A stretch of 64,000 bases of DNA from Acanthopleura granulata. Taxonomy: Eukaryota > Mollusca > Polyplacophora > Chitonida > Chitonidae. A program made the translations under genes and the position numbers. The DNA is taken from assembly GCA_016165875.1 (NCBI GenBank), contig JABBOT010000080.1:11038078-11102077 (forward strand). Direction: 5' to 3'. This document shows, piece by piece, positions 29,701 to 41,700 of this stretch (the first letter of the stretch is position 1; each line of letters opens with the position of its first letter). Below the pieces are notes generated by a model. That model saw only the letters and a list, made by a program, of their open reading frames with translations. It was not told the DNA's origin and searched no databases.

Positions 29701-32700
29701 ATATCTCAGGCAGATATTAAAGTGTGTTTATTATCATGTATAAAAGCTTGGATATCACTCAGACAATGGAAAACCTATCTTTTTACAGTTGTTATTCTCT
29801 GCATGCCATGTACTGCAGTTCAGTTTTTTTTTGTGTGTGTGTATACACCATGTGCTAGAATTCTGTATTTTTCAATTTTGATCTGCAGTTGCTGAAGCTG
29901 GAAGATGAGGTGGAGAAATTGAAGGCTGAGAACTCTTGCCTAAGCGAGGCATCCCAGCGTTACAACCAGGCGGCCAGTCAGCTGCAGGAGCAATACAACC
30001 AGATTGAGCTGGATCTCACCATCTCACAAGAAAAACACCGAACATGTCAAAAAGAGGTGATGGCAGTAATCATTCACATTTTCTACTCCTGGACTTAGCA
30101 ACATACTATATATGTACATACCTGGTTCCAAATTATGGAGGATTTATGGAGAAAACCCGTCTGAAAATAGGTGACATTCTTTGACGAAAATAGTAAGACC
30201 CATATACCCTATTTCTTCAACCTTTTCAACCTCCACTGAAAGCAGTATTTCAGTATTTTCTTGGAGAACTGTAGGGTCTTGAGAAGCCTTTCTTATAGTT
30301 TTATGAAACTTATACCTGTGCTGATGCAAAGACATTATTTTTGGCTTTATTTTTACAAAAACTCTTGCCCTTTAAAAATTGCCCTTTAAAAACTGCACTA
30401 ATGATTTAAAAGGTTGGAAGATTTACAGAAATATTACACCGTGTTACTTGAGTTGCTCCAGTATTGTATAAAATGGATAATGTCCTTCGGTCTTGCCAGT
30501 TTGTCTAGAAGGGAAGTGAAAAATGTCATGCATCTGTTTTGAGGTTTGAAGAGACTCTGTAGGTTCGTATTTTTTTATTTTGTGATGTTTTTTTTTTTTT
30601 TTTTTCAAAATTGTAGATTTGTATTTGTTTATCATGTAGGTGTCAAACAAGGACCAAATCATCCTAAAGTTGCAGACTGAGCTGGATACATCACAGCAGA
30701 AGTACACAGGTTGTATGGAAGAGGTGAGATCACTATGCTAATATACCTTGGGTTTCAAGATCATTGGATACTTACAGCTCAAGTATCAAGATCACTGCAT
30801 ACTTACAGTTCAAGGATCAAGATCAGTGCATACTTATAGCTCAAGTATCAAGATCACTGCATACTTGCAGGTCAGGTATCAAGGTTAATGTATACATATA
30901 GCTCAAGTATCAAGATCACTGCATACATACAGCTAAGACATCAAGATCACTGCATACTTTCAGCTCAGGTATCAAGATCACTGCATACATGCAGCTAAGA
31001 TATCAAGATCACTGCATACTTACAGCTCAAGTATCAAGATCACTGCATACTTACAGTTCAAGGATCAAGATCAGTGCATACTTATAGCTCAAGTATCAAG
31101 ATCACTGCATACTTGCAGGTCAGGTATCAAGGTTAATGTATACATATAGCTCAAGTATCAAGATCACTGCATACATACAGCTAAGACATCAAGATCACTG
31201 CATACTTTCAGCTCAGGTATCAAGATCACTGCATACATACAGCTAAGATATCAAGATCACTGCATACTTACAGCTCAAGTATCAAGATCACTGCATACTT
31301 ACAGTTCAAGGATCAAGATCAGTGCATACTTATAGCTCAAGTATCAAGATCACTGCATACTTACAGCTCAAGTATCAAGATCACTGCATACTTACAGTTC
31401 AAGGATCAAGATCAGTGCATACTTAAAGCTCAAGTATCAAGATCACTGCATACTTGCAGGTCAGGTGTCAAGGTCACTGCATACTTACAGCTAAGACATC
31501 AAGATCACTACATACAGCTCAAGTATCAAGATCACTGCATACCTACAGCTAAGACATCAAGATCACTACATACTTACAGGTATTAAGATCACTGCATACT
31601 TCCAGTTGAGGTATCAAGATCATTATATGCTGTAATACAGCACATGCATCAAGATCAGTAAGTACTTACAGCTCAGGCATCAAGATCGCTGTATACCTTA
31701 AACAAGTTCATCAAAATCACAGTGAAATTAAAACACGTTCATCAAGATCAGTGTATGCTAACAGCTTATCCATTTACAACTATGAATAGATGGACAAAAT
31801 AGGCTTAAATATGCCTCCTGTTTACATTTACTAAAACTGACACCATGCCACTATACTACAGGTTCTTACACCCCTTAGAAAAGCAGTAAAGTAAATCTGC
31901 AATAGAAACTTTTTAACTTCTGTGTATTAGGAGTTTGTACCCCTCGAGGTGAGCGTTGATTTCTATAACTCCTGTATATTAAGAGTCGGGGCCATTCGTT
32001 GCGCTGGTTTTGTTTGTTGACAGTTGGGTATTAGAGAGGAGGAGTGCAATCGTTTGAGTAACAAGATCAAAGAGCTTCAGGGTGAAATTCGTGAGCTTAA
32101 TGGGCAGATAGACAGGCAGGAGGAGAAGGTGGGTGATGGCGATGGGCTGCCTTGTGACAGCTAACCACTAACCTTGGCCTCATAACCTTAACATTTACTG
32201 CCCAATTGTCTTCTTTCTGTGTTCTGATATCTTTCTGTTCAGTTTTTATTTGTTTCACTAACTTTTTCAACGGCTTTAGCCCAGAAATGTTGCCTCAGAA
32301 ACTGTATGTCTAACAATTTTTGGCGGTCAGCAATGCTGACGACAAACGATGAGATTTTTCAACTTATCCAAATGGCTTGGAAAATTGTATGAATTTTTTT
32401 CTTTTTTTTTTAAATCCGGCTTTCTAACTACCAGGTTCATGTTACTTCCGTAATGTATGCAAATGCATTTCACGCCCAGTTCTAGAGTTTATAAGTGCTT
32501 ATATTTGCTTTGTGGCTTGTTGTCTGTCTCCTTTATCGCAGTAACGAAGCTAATTACAGTATTATCACAGTACTGTAACCAATTTCAGTATTATCTCTGT
32601 GCTCTGCTTCAGTGAGTTGAGTTTGTCGTAACGAACTACGGTGACTTTTACACTTCCAGAGGGCTCAGATAAATCTCTTAAAACATATACTCAAGGTTCC

Positions 32701-35700
32701 CTGTTTTCACTGCTAAACTTGTTATCCATCGAATGCTGATAAGTTTCTGCTGCCTGGAATCCCTTATTTTCACATCTCTTCTGGGTTTTGCATGCTTTAT
32801 GGTTCTGTTCCTTTTGCTTGCTAAACCTTATGACAAAACTTCTAAATTTTTCGTGTATGTTATTTACTCTTCTGTGTACCACAGGCCAGTTTCACAGTTT
32901 CAAAATGAAGTCAGAATTATTATAAAATTGCGTGAAGTTGGGAGGCTACCTGTGTAGTACACCAACCCATTTATTCAATTTTGAAGTTTTACTGAATGTG
33001 GAGCTGAGGAACTGGTCTTTCCACTGCTTACACTTTGTAGAAACCTGTTTGGTCATGGCTGATGGTTTGTTCTCTCTCTATCTTTCACTGTCACTTGGTT
33101 AAAAAAATAATCTAGTGGTCAGAAACTCCTCTCTACTTCATTATCTTCAACATGGCGGTTGTCCTCCTTGGAGGTGATAAAAACCCATGTCTTATCTGCC
33201 CATATAAGAAAGAGCTCTCTAAAGGAAGACAACTCTTGTACATGACTCCTCCCTCTTTCAATGCGTGACCTTCCATTCAACCATCAGTCTTCGGCCTCAG
33301 AGCAGGAGTTCATCTTTACTGTGTTGTGAGTGCAAGTAGGTCAGTATTTGTTTTGTCTCCTTGCGATTCTGTCTGCTTTCCATACCAAGAAACAAGAAAT
33401 GAACAGCAATGAAAAGTATCTAATCCATCCTTATGTGTAGTTCCTAACCACTTTTTCTTGTGTGAAAAACTGTCTTCACCTTGTACTGTAACATTAGTGT
33501 AATTCCCAGTTTCTCATATCATTATATTGGTCATTAAAAGAATTTGCCTTCAAAAATTATCCACTAGTGAGATTATGAACTTTTGATCATGTAGTAACAG
33601 GCCCCTCTTTTTTTACCTACAATTCATTTATTAAAATAAAGTCCACCCTTTTGCAATCCTAAATTGTTTGCTGACTGGTATCTTGCATGTACATTCCATG
33701 TTCCATTGAACATTCACGTAACTTCTGATCATGTGACTCAGATTACACAAGATGGAAAAGGCATACACCAGCTGCAGCATGACCTGGAGATCGCGCAACA
33801 AGAGGTGAGTCTTTCTGACAAGACAGATGCTATTGGTGGGAGCGAAAGTCCTTGCCCGCTCAATTGACTGAATCGTTGATCTCATGTTCTCGCCACGATA
33901 TAGCTGAAATACTCTACAGGTGTCTTTAAACCTTAATCAGTCCTTCATTGAGGTTTCAGACTTGAATTACAGCTGCTGCTCATCTGGCACATTGTTACAA
34001 ATGGTCGAGGTTTACTCCAGGCCATTCTGTTTCCTTTGCTTGTAATTTTGAGCGTGAAAATGGTGTACAAGCAAAAAATTCTCGACACAACTAAAGACAC
34101 AAGTACATGTGATATGTTTTTTTCATGACTCAGCATTTGGAAGCACAGTAGATAAAAGTCACCAGCACCAGATGATATACAGCCATTGGTAATTTGGCGA
34201 AATCACAGGAGAAACAGGAGTTCTGGGCCCTGAATTCCTAGTAAAAAATCTGTTAGCCTTTGCAAATACATGTACGATAGAGCAGAAAGACATTATTTTA
34301 AAAAAGGACTTCCAGAGTGTGTAGCCTGTTTATTTTCAAAGCAAGTCTCTTAGCATTTCATTTTTTGTTTTTTCTGCTTGAATTATCTCATTCTCAGTAC
34401 TGGGAAGTTTTGTGTTGTAGATATAGGAGTTCTAAAACTTTACTCTTTCGAAGGGAGAGTCCAAACTGTCAGCAGGCATATTGTCATTTGTGGTTGTGAT
34501 TATACAATTGTAGTTTGATTTTAAGTATAAAATCACAAGTATTGTATTCCAGACTTCTTGCAAAGGTTAATTTGTACAGCATAGCAAGAGCAATGCATTT
34601 AAAATATCCTTAATAGTTAACGTCAAGTACCCTGATTCTTCAACCTTTTCAAGGGCCGCTGAAAACAATATGTCAGTAATTTCTTGAGAACTGTAGGGTT
34701 TAGAGAAATAATTATCATAATTTTATGAAACTTATACCTATGGTGACACAAACAAATTTTAGGCTTCATTTTTAAAATAACTGTATGCATACACTACCCT
34801 TGAAAAACTGCATTAATGATTGAAAAAATTCTCTAGTATGGCATTAAACAACAATCAGATAAATAGATACAATAATAAGTACAACAGGTAAGACATTTGT
34901 GTACATTGATTACAGGTAAGAAACCACGTGAAGACTGTGGAGCAGATGAAGGCTGACCTCCAGATGAGCAAGGCCTCCCACAGTGAGGAGGTTCAGCGCT
35001 ATGGCCAGGACCTTGACCTCCTGAGGGAGGAGCTGGACACTGCACGATCACAGCTGACCGAGGCCGGCGCCCACAATGCTGACCTTAAGAGTAGCGTGGA
35101 CGGAGCTAATGAGGAGGTGGAGAGGCTACGGCAGGCGCAGAGCGAGGCCACTATGATGGTGAGTTGTCACATTGTGGTATGAGGGGGACGGGTCAAAGGA
35201 GGAGGTGGAGAGGCTGCAACAGGCGCAGAGCGAGGGATCTGTAATGTCGAGTTGTCACATCATGGAACGGGGCAGGTAGGGGGGTGGAGTGGTTGCAGGG
35301 CTAATGAGGAGAAGGAGTGGCTACGCAACATGAAGCAACAATGATGGTGAGCTGTCAAGTCATGGAATGGGGGAAGGGGGGGTTGCTAAGGCAGGCAGAG
35401 GGGGAGGCAATCATAATGGTGAGTTGTCACATCATGGAATGGGGGGGTGCTAAGGCAGGCAGAGAAAGAGGCAGTAATAATGGTGAGTTGTCACATCATG
35501 GAATGGGGGGGGGGGTGCTAAGGCAGGCAGAGAAAGAGGCAGTAATAATGGTGAGTTGTCACATCATGCATTAGGCATGTTTGATGGGGATGAGGCATCA
35601 CTGCAGGTGCAGAGTAATGGCCACCATTTGATGGTGAGTTGTACCATTATAGGTGAACATCTAACATGGTCAAACGCACAGTGTCTGGAGAGATCAGACT

Positions 35701-38700
35701 GCAGTGGACAGAGAATGATTGGCTTGTGTAGTAAAACCTCAGTTTTGAGGCTCTGACTAAAATTAAAGCACTGTTTTTCTGTCTTTCTTTGCCAGCTTGA
35801 GAAACAGGCAGATACCATCAAGAACCTGGAAGTACAGCTCTCGGAGTACAAGCAGACTGTGTTGGTGACAGAGGATCAGCTGGGGGAGGGGAGGGAGACC
35901 CAGGAGAAGTTAGAGGCCTCCCTGAACAACTACAAACACAAGTACAGTCAGGCCCAGAACCAGGTCTCGCACTTGGAGGGCACCGTCAGGACTCTGCAGG
36001 AGAAACTCTCAGACAGCAGGAGCAGGGTGAGTCACATTGGGTAAATCAATCAGTCAGATTGATTGGTTGATTGGTTAGGGATATAATATTTCACCTGTAC
36101 AACGTCAGTCATTTACATAGGCAGAGGAAATCAGGGCGACTGTTTCACAAAATCATTTTGGGTTTCAGTCTTAAGTTGTAATCCAAGTCAAACTCCTAAA
36201 TGTGTGCCTCAAATCATTAGAAATTTTGACTGCAGTTTCTGTACAGCAGTAGTTCAGATTCAACAAAGTTTAAGCATACAGGTACAAATATTTGGTTATG
36301 TGAAGGATATTAAAGTTGGGCTTAAGCCAAACTTGAAATACGCTAGAGGATACCTTGAATAAACCACAAACCTTTGGTTACTAAATGACAAAATCTCATA
36401 TTTGACAGGAGATAACATTGTAACATTATTTAAAGAAATAAAAGGTATCACATTAAGAAAATAAGGTTTGAAGTAAACAACGTTTTTCCATTGATTTTAC
36501 AGCAAAAGCTGACATTTTATTTCTTTTCTAACAAACCCAGAGTTCTCCACATTTTTTTTGCATTTTTATGTGAACTCATTTTCAAAAGACTAAGCTTTCA
36601 CCCCATACACACATAAGTGTACCCAGACCAGCCTTGGCATGGTTTCAGAGGTGCTTTTGCCTTAGATGAACTACCTGTGCTGTACTTTTCTAGGCTAAAA
36701 GAATCAGAAATTTTTGCTGAAAACCTAATCTGAAGATTCATGTTTTTGTATATTTAGGAGCTAGAGCAGGAAGAGACTGTGAAGCGTATGAAAGAGGACA
36801 CTGAGACCCTGGACAGGATCCTGAAGGAGACCAAGTCTGAGCTGGCCCGTTGTGAGGATGTCATAGAGCAGCTGACACATGAGCTGACTGTGTGCCATGA
36901 GGACCTGAGCCAGGCACAGGCGCAGCTGACACAGGGACAGGAGGCCCTGGCCAGTCTGGAGGACCAGCTGAAACAAGCTCATCTAAAGGTAAGGACAAGG
37001 GAAGGGGGGAGTGTGCAGGGGTAGGGTTATAGCAGCTGACGCAGGAGCTGACTGTGTGCCATGAGGACCTGAGCCAGGCACAGGCGCAGCTGACACAGGG
37101 ACAGGAGGCCCTGGCCAGTCGAGAGGACCAGCTGAAACAAGCTCAGCTAAAGGTAAGGACAAGGGAAGGGGGGAGTGTGCAGGGGTAGGGTTAGCGCAGC
37201 TGACGCAGGAGCTGACTGCGTGCCATGAGGACCTGAGCCAGGCACAGGCACAGCTGACCCAGGGACAGGAGGCCCTGGCCAGTCGGGAGGACCAGCTGAA
37301 ACAAGCTCAGCTAAAGACAAGGGAAGGGGGGAGTGCGCAGGGGTAGGGTTAGAGCAGCTGACGCAGGAGCTGACTGTGTGCCGTGAGGACCTGAGCCAGG
37401 CACAGGCACAGCTGACCCAGGGACAGGAGGCCCTGGCCAGTCGGGAGGACCAGCTGAAACAAGCTCAGCTAAAGACAAGGGAAGGGGGGAGTGCGCAGGG
37501 GTAGGGTTAGAGCAGCTGACGCAGGAGCTGACTGTGTGCCGTGAGGACCTGAGCCAGGCACAGGCACAGCTGACCCAGGGACAGGAGGCCCTGGCCAGTC
37601 GGGAGGACCAGCTGAAACAAGCTCAGCTAAAGACAAGGGAAGGGGGGAGTGCACAGGGGTAGGGTTAGAGCAGCTGATGCAGGAGCTGACTGTGTGCCAT
37701 GAGGACCTGAGCCAGGCACAGGCGCAGCTGACACAGGGACAGGAGGCCCTGGCCAGTCTGGAGGACCAGCTGAAACAAGCTCGGCTAAAGGTAAGGACAA
37801 GGGGAGGGAGGAGTGCACAGGGGTAGGGTTAGAGCAGCTGACGCAGGAGCTGACTGTGTGCCGTGAGGACCTGAGCCAGGCACAGGCACAGCTGACACAG
37901 GGACAGGAGGCCCTGGCCAGTCGGGAGGACCAGCTGAAACAAGCTCAGCTAAAGGTAAGGACAAGGGGAGGGAGGAGTGCGAAGGGGTAGGGTTAGAGCA
38001 GCTGACGCAGGAGCTGACTGTGTGCCGTGAGGACCTGAGCCAGGCACAGGCACAGCTGACACAGGGACAGGAGGCCCTGGCCAGTCGGGAGGACCAGCTG
38101 AAACAAGCTCAGCTAAAGGTAAGGACAAGGGGAGGGAGGAGTGCGCAGGGGTAGGGTTATAGCAGCTGATGCAGGAGCTGACTGTGTGCCATGAGGATCT
38201 GAGCCAGGCACAGGCACAGCTGACACAGGGACAGGAGGCCCTGGCCAGTCGGGAGGACCAGATGAAACAAGCTCATCTAAAGGTAAGGACAAGGGGAGGG
38301 AGGAGTGCGCAGGGGTAGGGTTAGAGCAGCTGACGCAGGAGCTGACTGTGTGCCATGAGGATCTGAGCCAGGCACAGGCACAGCTGACCCAGGGACAGGA
38401 GGCCCTGGCCAGTCTGGAGGACCAGCTGAAACAAGCTCAGCTAAAGGTAAGGACAAAGGGAGGGAGGAGTGCACAGGGGTAGGGTTAGAGCAGCTGACAC
38501 GAGCTGACTGTGTGCCATGAGGACCTGAGCCAGGCACAGGCACAGCTGACCCAGGGACAGGAGGCCCTGGCCAGTCGGGAGGACCAGCTGAAACAAGCTC
38601 AGCTAAAGGTAAGGACAAGGGGAGGGAGGAGTGCGCAGGGGTAGGGTTATAGCAGCTGATGCAGGAGCTGACTGTGTGCCATGAGGATCTGAGCCAGGCA

Positions 38701-41700
38701 CAGGCACAGCTGACACAGGGACAGGAGGCCCTGGCCAGTCGGGAGGACCAGATGAAACAAGCTCATCTAAAGGTAAGGACAAGGGGAGGGAGGAGTGCGC
38801 AGGGGTAGGGTTAGAGCAGCTGACGCAGGAGCTGACTGTGTGCCATGAGGATCTGAGCCAGGCACAGGCACAGCTGACCCAGGGACAGGAGGCCCTGGCC
38901 AGTCTGGAGGACCAGCTGAAACAAGCTCAGCTAAAGGTAAGGACAAAGGGAGGGAGGAGTGCACAGGGGTAGGGTTAGAGCAGCTGACACGAGCTGACTG
39001 TGTGCCATGAGGACCTGAGCCAGGCACAGGCACAGCTGACCCAGGGACAGGAGGCCCTGGCCAGTCGGGAGGACCAGCTGAAACAAGCTCAGCTAAAGGT
39101 AAGGACAAGGGGAGGGAGGAGTGCGCAGGGGTAGGGTTAGAGTAGCTGACGCAGGAGCTGACTGTGTGCCATGAGGACCTGAGCCAGGCACAGGCACAGC
39201 TGACACAGGGACAGGAGGCCCTGGCCAGTCGGGAGGACCAGCTGAAACAAGCTCAGCTAAAGGTAAGGACAAGGGGAGGGAGGAGTGCACAGGGGTAGGG
39301 TTAGAGCAGCTGACGCAGGAGCTGACTGTGTGCCGTGAGGACCTGAGCCAGGCACAGGCACAGCTGACCCAGGGACAGGAGGCCCTGGCTGGGGTCAGAG
39401 CAATTCAGCCGGAAACAAGCCTTACAGCCAAAGGTAAGTGATTGTATGTGCAGTGGAGGATGCTGGGAAGGGGTGAGGTTAGGGCCAGCCACGCAGGAGC
39501 TGACTGTGTGCCATGAGGACCTGAGCCAGGCACAGGCACAGCTGACCCAGGGACAGGAGGCCCTGGCCAGTCGGGAGGACCAGCTGAAACAAGCTCAGCT
39601 AAAGGTAAGGACAAGGGGAGGGAGGAGTGCGAAGGGGTAGGGTTAGCGCAGCTGACGCAGGAGCTGACAGTGTGCCATGAGGACCTGAGCCAGGCACAGG
39701 CGCAGCTGACACAGGGACAGGAGGCCCTGGCCAGTCGGGAGGACCAGCTGAAACAAGCTCAGCTAAAGGTAAGGACAAGGGGAGGGAGGAGTGCACAGGG
39801 GTAGGGTTAGAGCAGCTGACGCAGGAGCTGACTGTGTGCCGTGAGGACCTGAGCCAGGCACAGGCACAGCTGACACAGGGACAGGAGGCCCTGGCCAGTC
39901 GGGAGGACCAGCTGAAACAAGCTCAGCTAAAGGTAAGGACAAGGGGAGGGAGGAGTGCACAGGGGTAGGGTTAGAGCAGCTGACGCAGGAGCTGACTGTG
40001 TGCCGTGAGGACCTGAGCCAGGCACAGGCACAGCTGACCCAGGGACAGGAGGCCCTGGCCAGTCGGGAGGACCAGCTGAAACAAGCTCAGCTAAAGGTAA
40101 GGACAAAGGGAGGGAGGAGTGCGAAGGGGTAGGGTTAGAGCAGCTGACACGAGCTGACTGTGTGCCATGAGGACCTGAGCCAGGCACAGGCACAGCTGAC
40201 CCAGGGACAGGAGGCCCTGGCCAGTCTGGAGGACCAGCTGAAACAAGCTCAGCTAAAGGTAAGGACAAGGGGAGGGAGGAGTGCGCAGGGGTAGGGTTAG
40301 AGTAGCTGACGCAGGAGCTGACTGTGTGCCATGAGGACCTGAGCCAGGCACAGGCACAGCTGACCCAGGGACAGGAGGCCCTGGCCAGTTGGGAGGACCA
40401 GCTGAAACAAGCTCATCTAAAGACAAGGAGGGGTGGGGGGTTAGGTTTTAGGTAACCAGCGCTGTATTACAGTTGATAACTGCATTTCACCTCTGATTTT
40501 GTCCATGACAAAGCTACTCATTTTGCCAGATCCTGAGAGTTTCCGTTGATCTTTGAAAGGTGTTGTAAGGATTGTCTGGAAAGCAGAAGTAAAATTTTGT
40601 GAGTTGTATTTGCCTTTCAAAATTCAGTTTTTGGGCCGAGTTTTTAGGTCATTATTTACAGTATTATGTGTCAAATACATACCTGAAGTATAAACCAGTT
40701 GTTGTATAGGCTTTATTTGAAAGGAAAATAAATGAAATTTAATTATTGACAAGATGGGCTAAATTTCACTAAATAACAAGTGACATGTTACAGTGTCAGC
40801 ATATATATATGTATACATATATTTTGATTTTTGGTATGTACCAGGCCACAGAGTATGATGATCAAGTCAGGAAACTGGAGAAAGACTTGGCCAGATACCA
40901 AGGTGAACACACTCATACTAACCAAGAGGTAAGTTTTTGAAACATAACACAGTTTACAATGATTACCCTACAGGATCTTAAGTTTTGTCCGTGACTAAGT
41001 TTGCTCAGTTCATCCGATTCTGAGAATTCTGATGATTTTAGAAAAGTGTTTTGAGCTTTGTCTGGAAAATAGGAGCATATCCCAATGAATAAATGTAAGT
41101 GTAAGCTTCAAATATAATATTTTGTGACATTCATTTGCCTCTTAAATATGTACTTTTTGGACGAAATTTTAGGTCATGTACAGTATTTCTTACCAAGAGA
41201 GTTTGTACAACAACCTCCAAACCATATATAAAGAAATTTGGTCCTGATATGTTTTTAATCTCTTCCCCATCAACTCCCTTCCTGATCATATTGCTTTATC
41301 TCTTATCTCTTGACTTATCTCTTGTGTTTACCTCTACACATATACTGTTCATTCCACTGATGGATCCTGGGAGGAAGTATGTTTTGATGTTTGCTTGTCT
41401 TTTAAAGTCCTTATAAATCTACACATCTTCCTCGTTGTAACTCGTTTCAATGCGAGATTCATTCACAATGCGGCCGCGGAGTTCTTCCCCTTTTTTCACC
41501 TAGCGTATGCATTGTTGTTGTTGCACGGTTCTCGACAGAAACTTGCGTACTCTTTCAACAAGTGGACTAAACTGGGAAGTTTGGATATGATATAACTAGA
41601 GCAGCCGAAACGAGGGCAAAACCTCGTGAGATCATGGGTGAAGTCACAGTTATGTGGCAGTTAGAACGTATATTGTTTTGCTTCTTTGGTTTTCCAGTTA

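Noticed and set aside
30745..31710. CRISPR-like regular repeats
   Set aside because: Eukaryotic context, no distinct spacers and no cas genes; it is a minisatellite.
37469..40268. Several minus-strand open frames of 61-113 aa with a repeated PPDWPGPPVPGSAVPVPGSG-like sequence
   Set aside because: They are the antisense of the 164-bp array; repetition comes from the array, and they have no start context or splice logic.
36989..40440. Telomere-like GGGTAGGGTTAG words in the array
   Set aside because: They occur once per 164-bp unit as part of the intron segment, not as tandem TTAGGG repeats.
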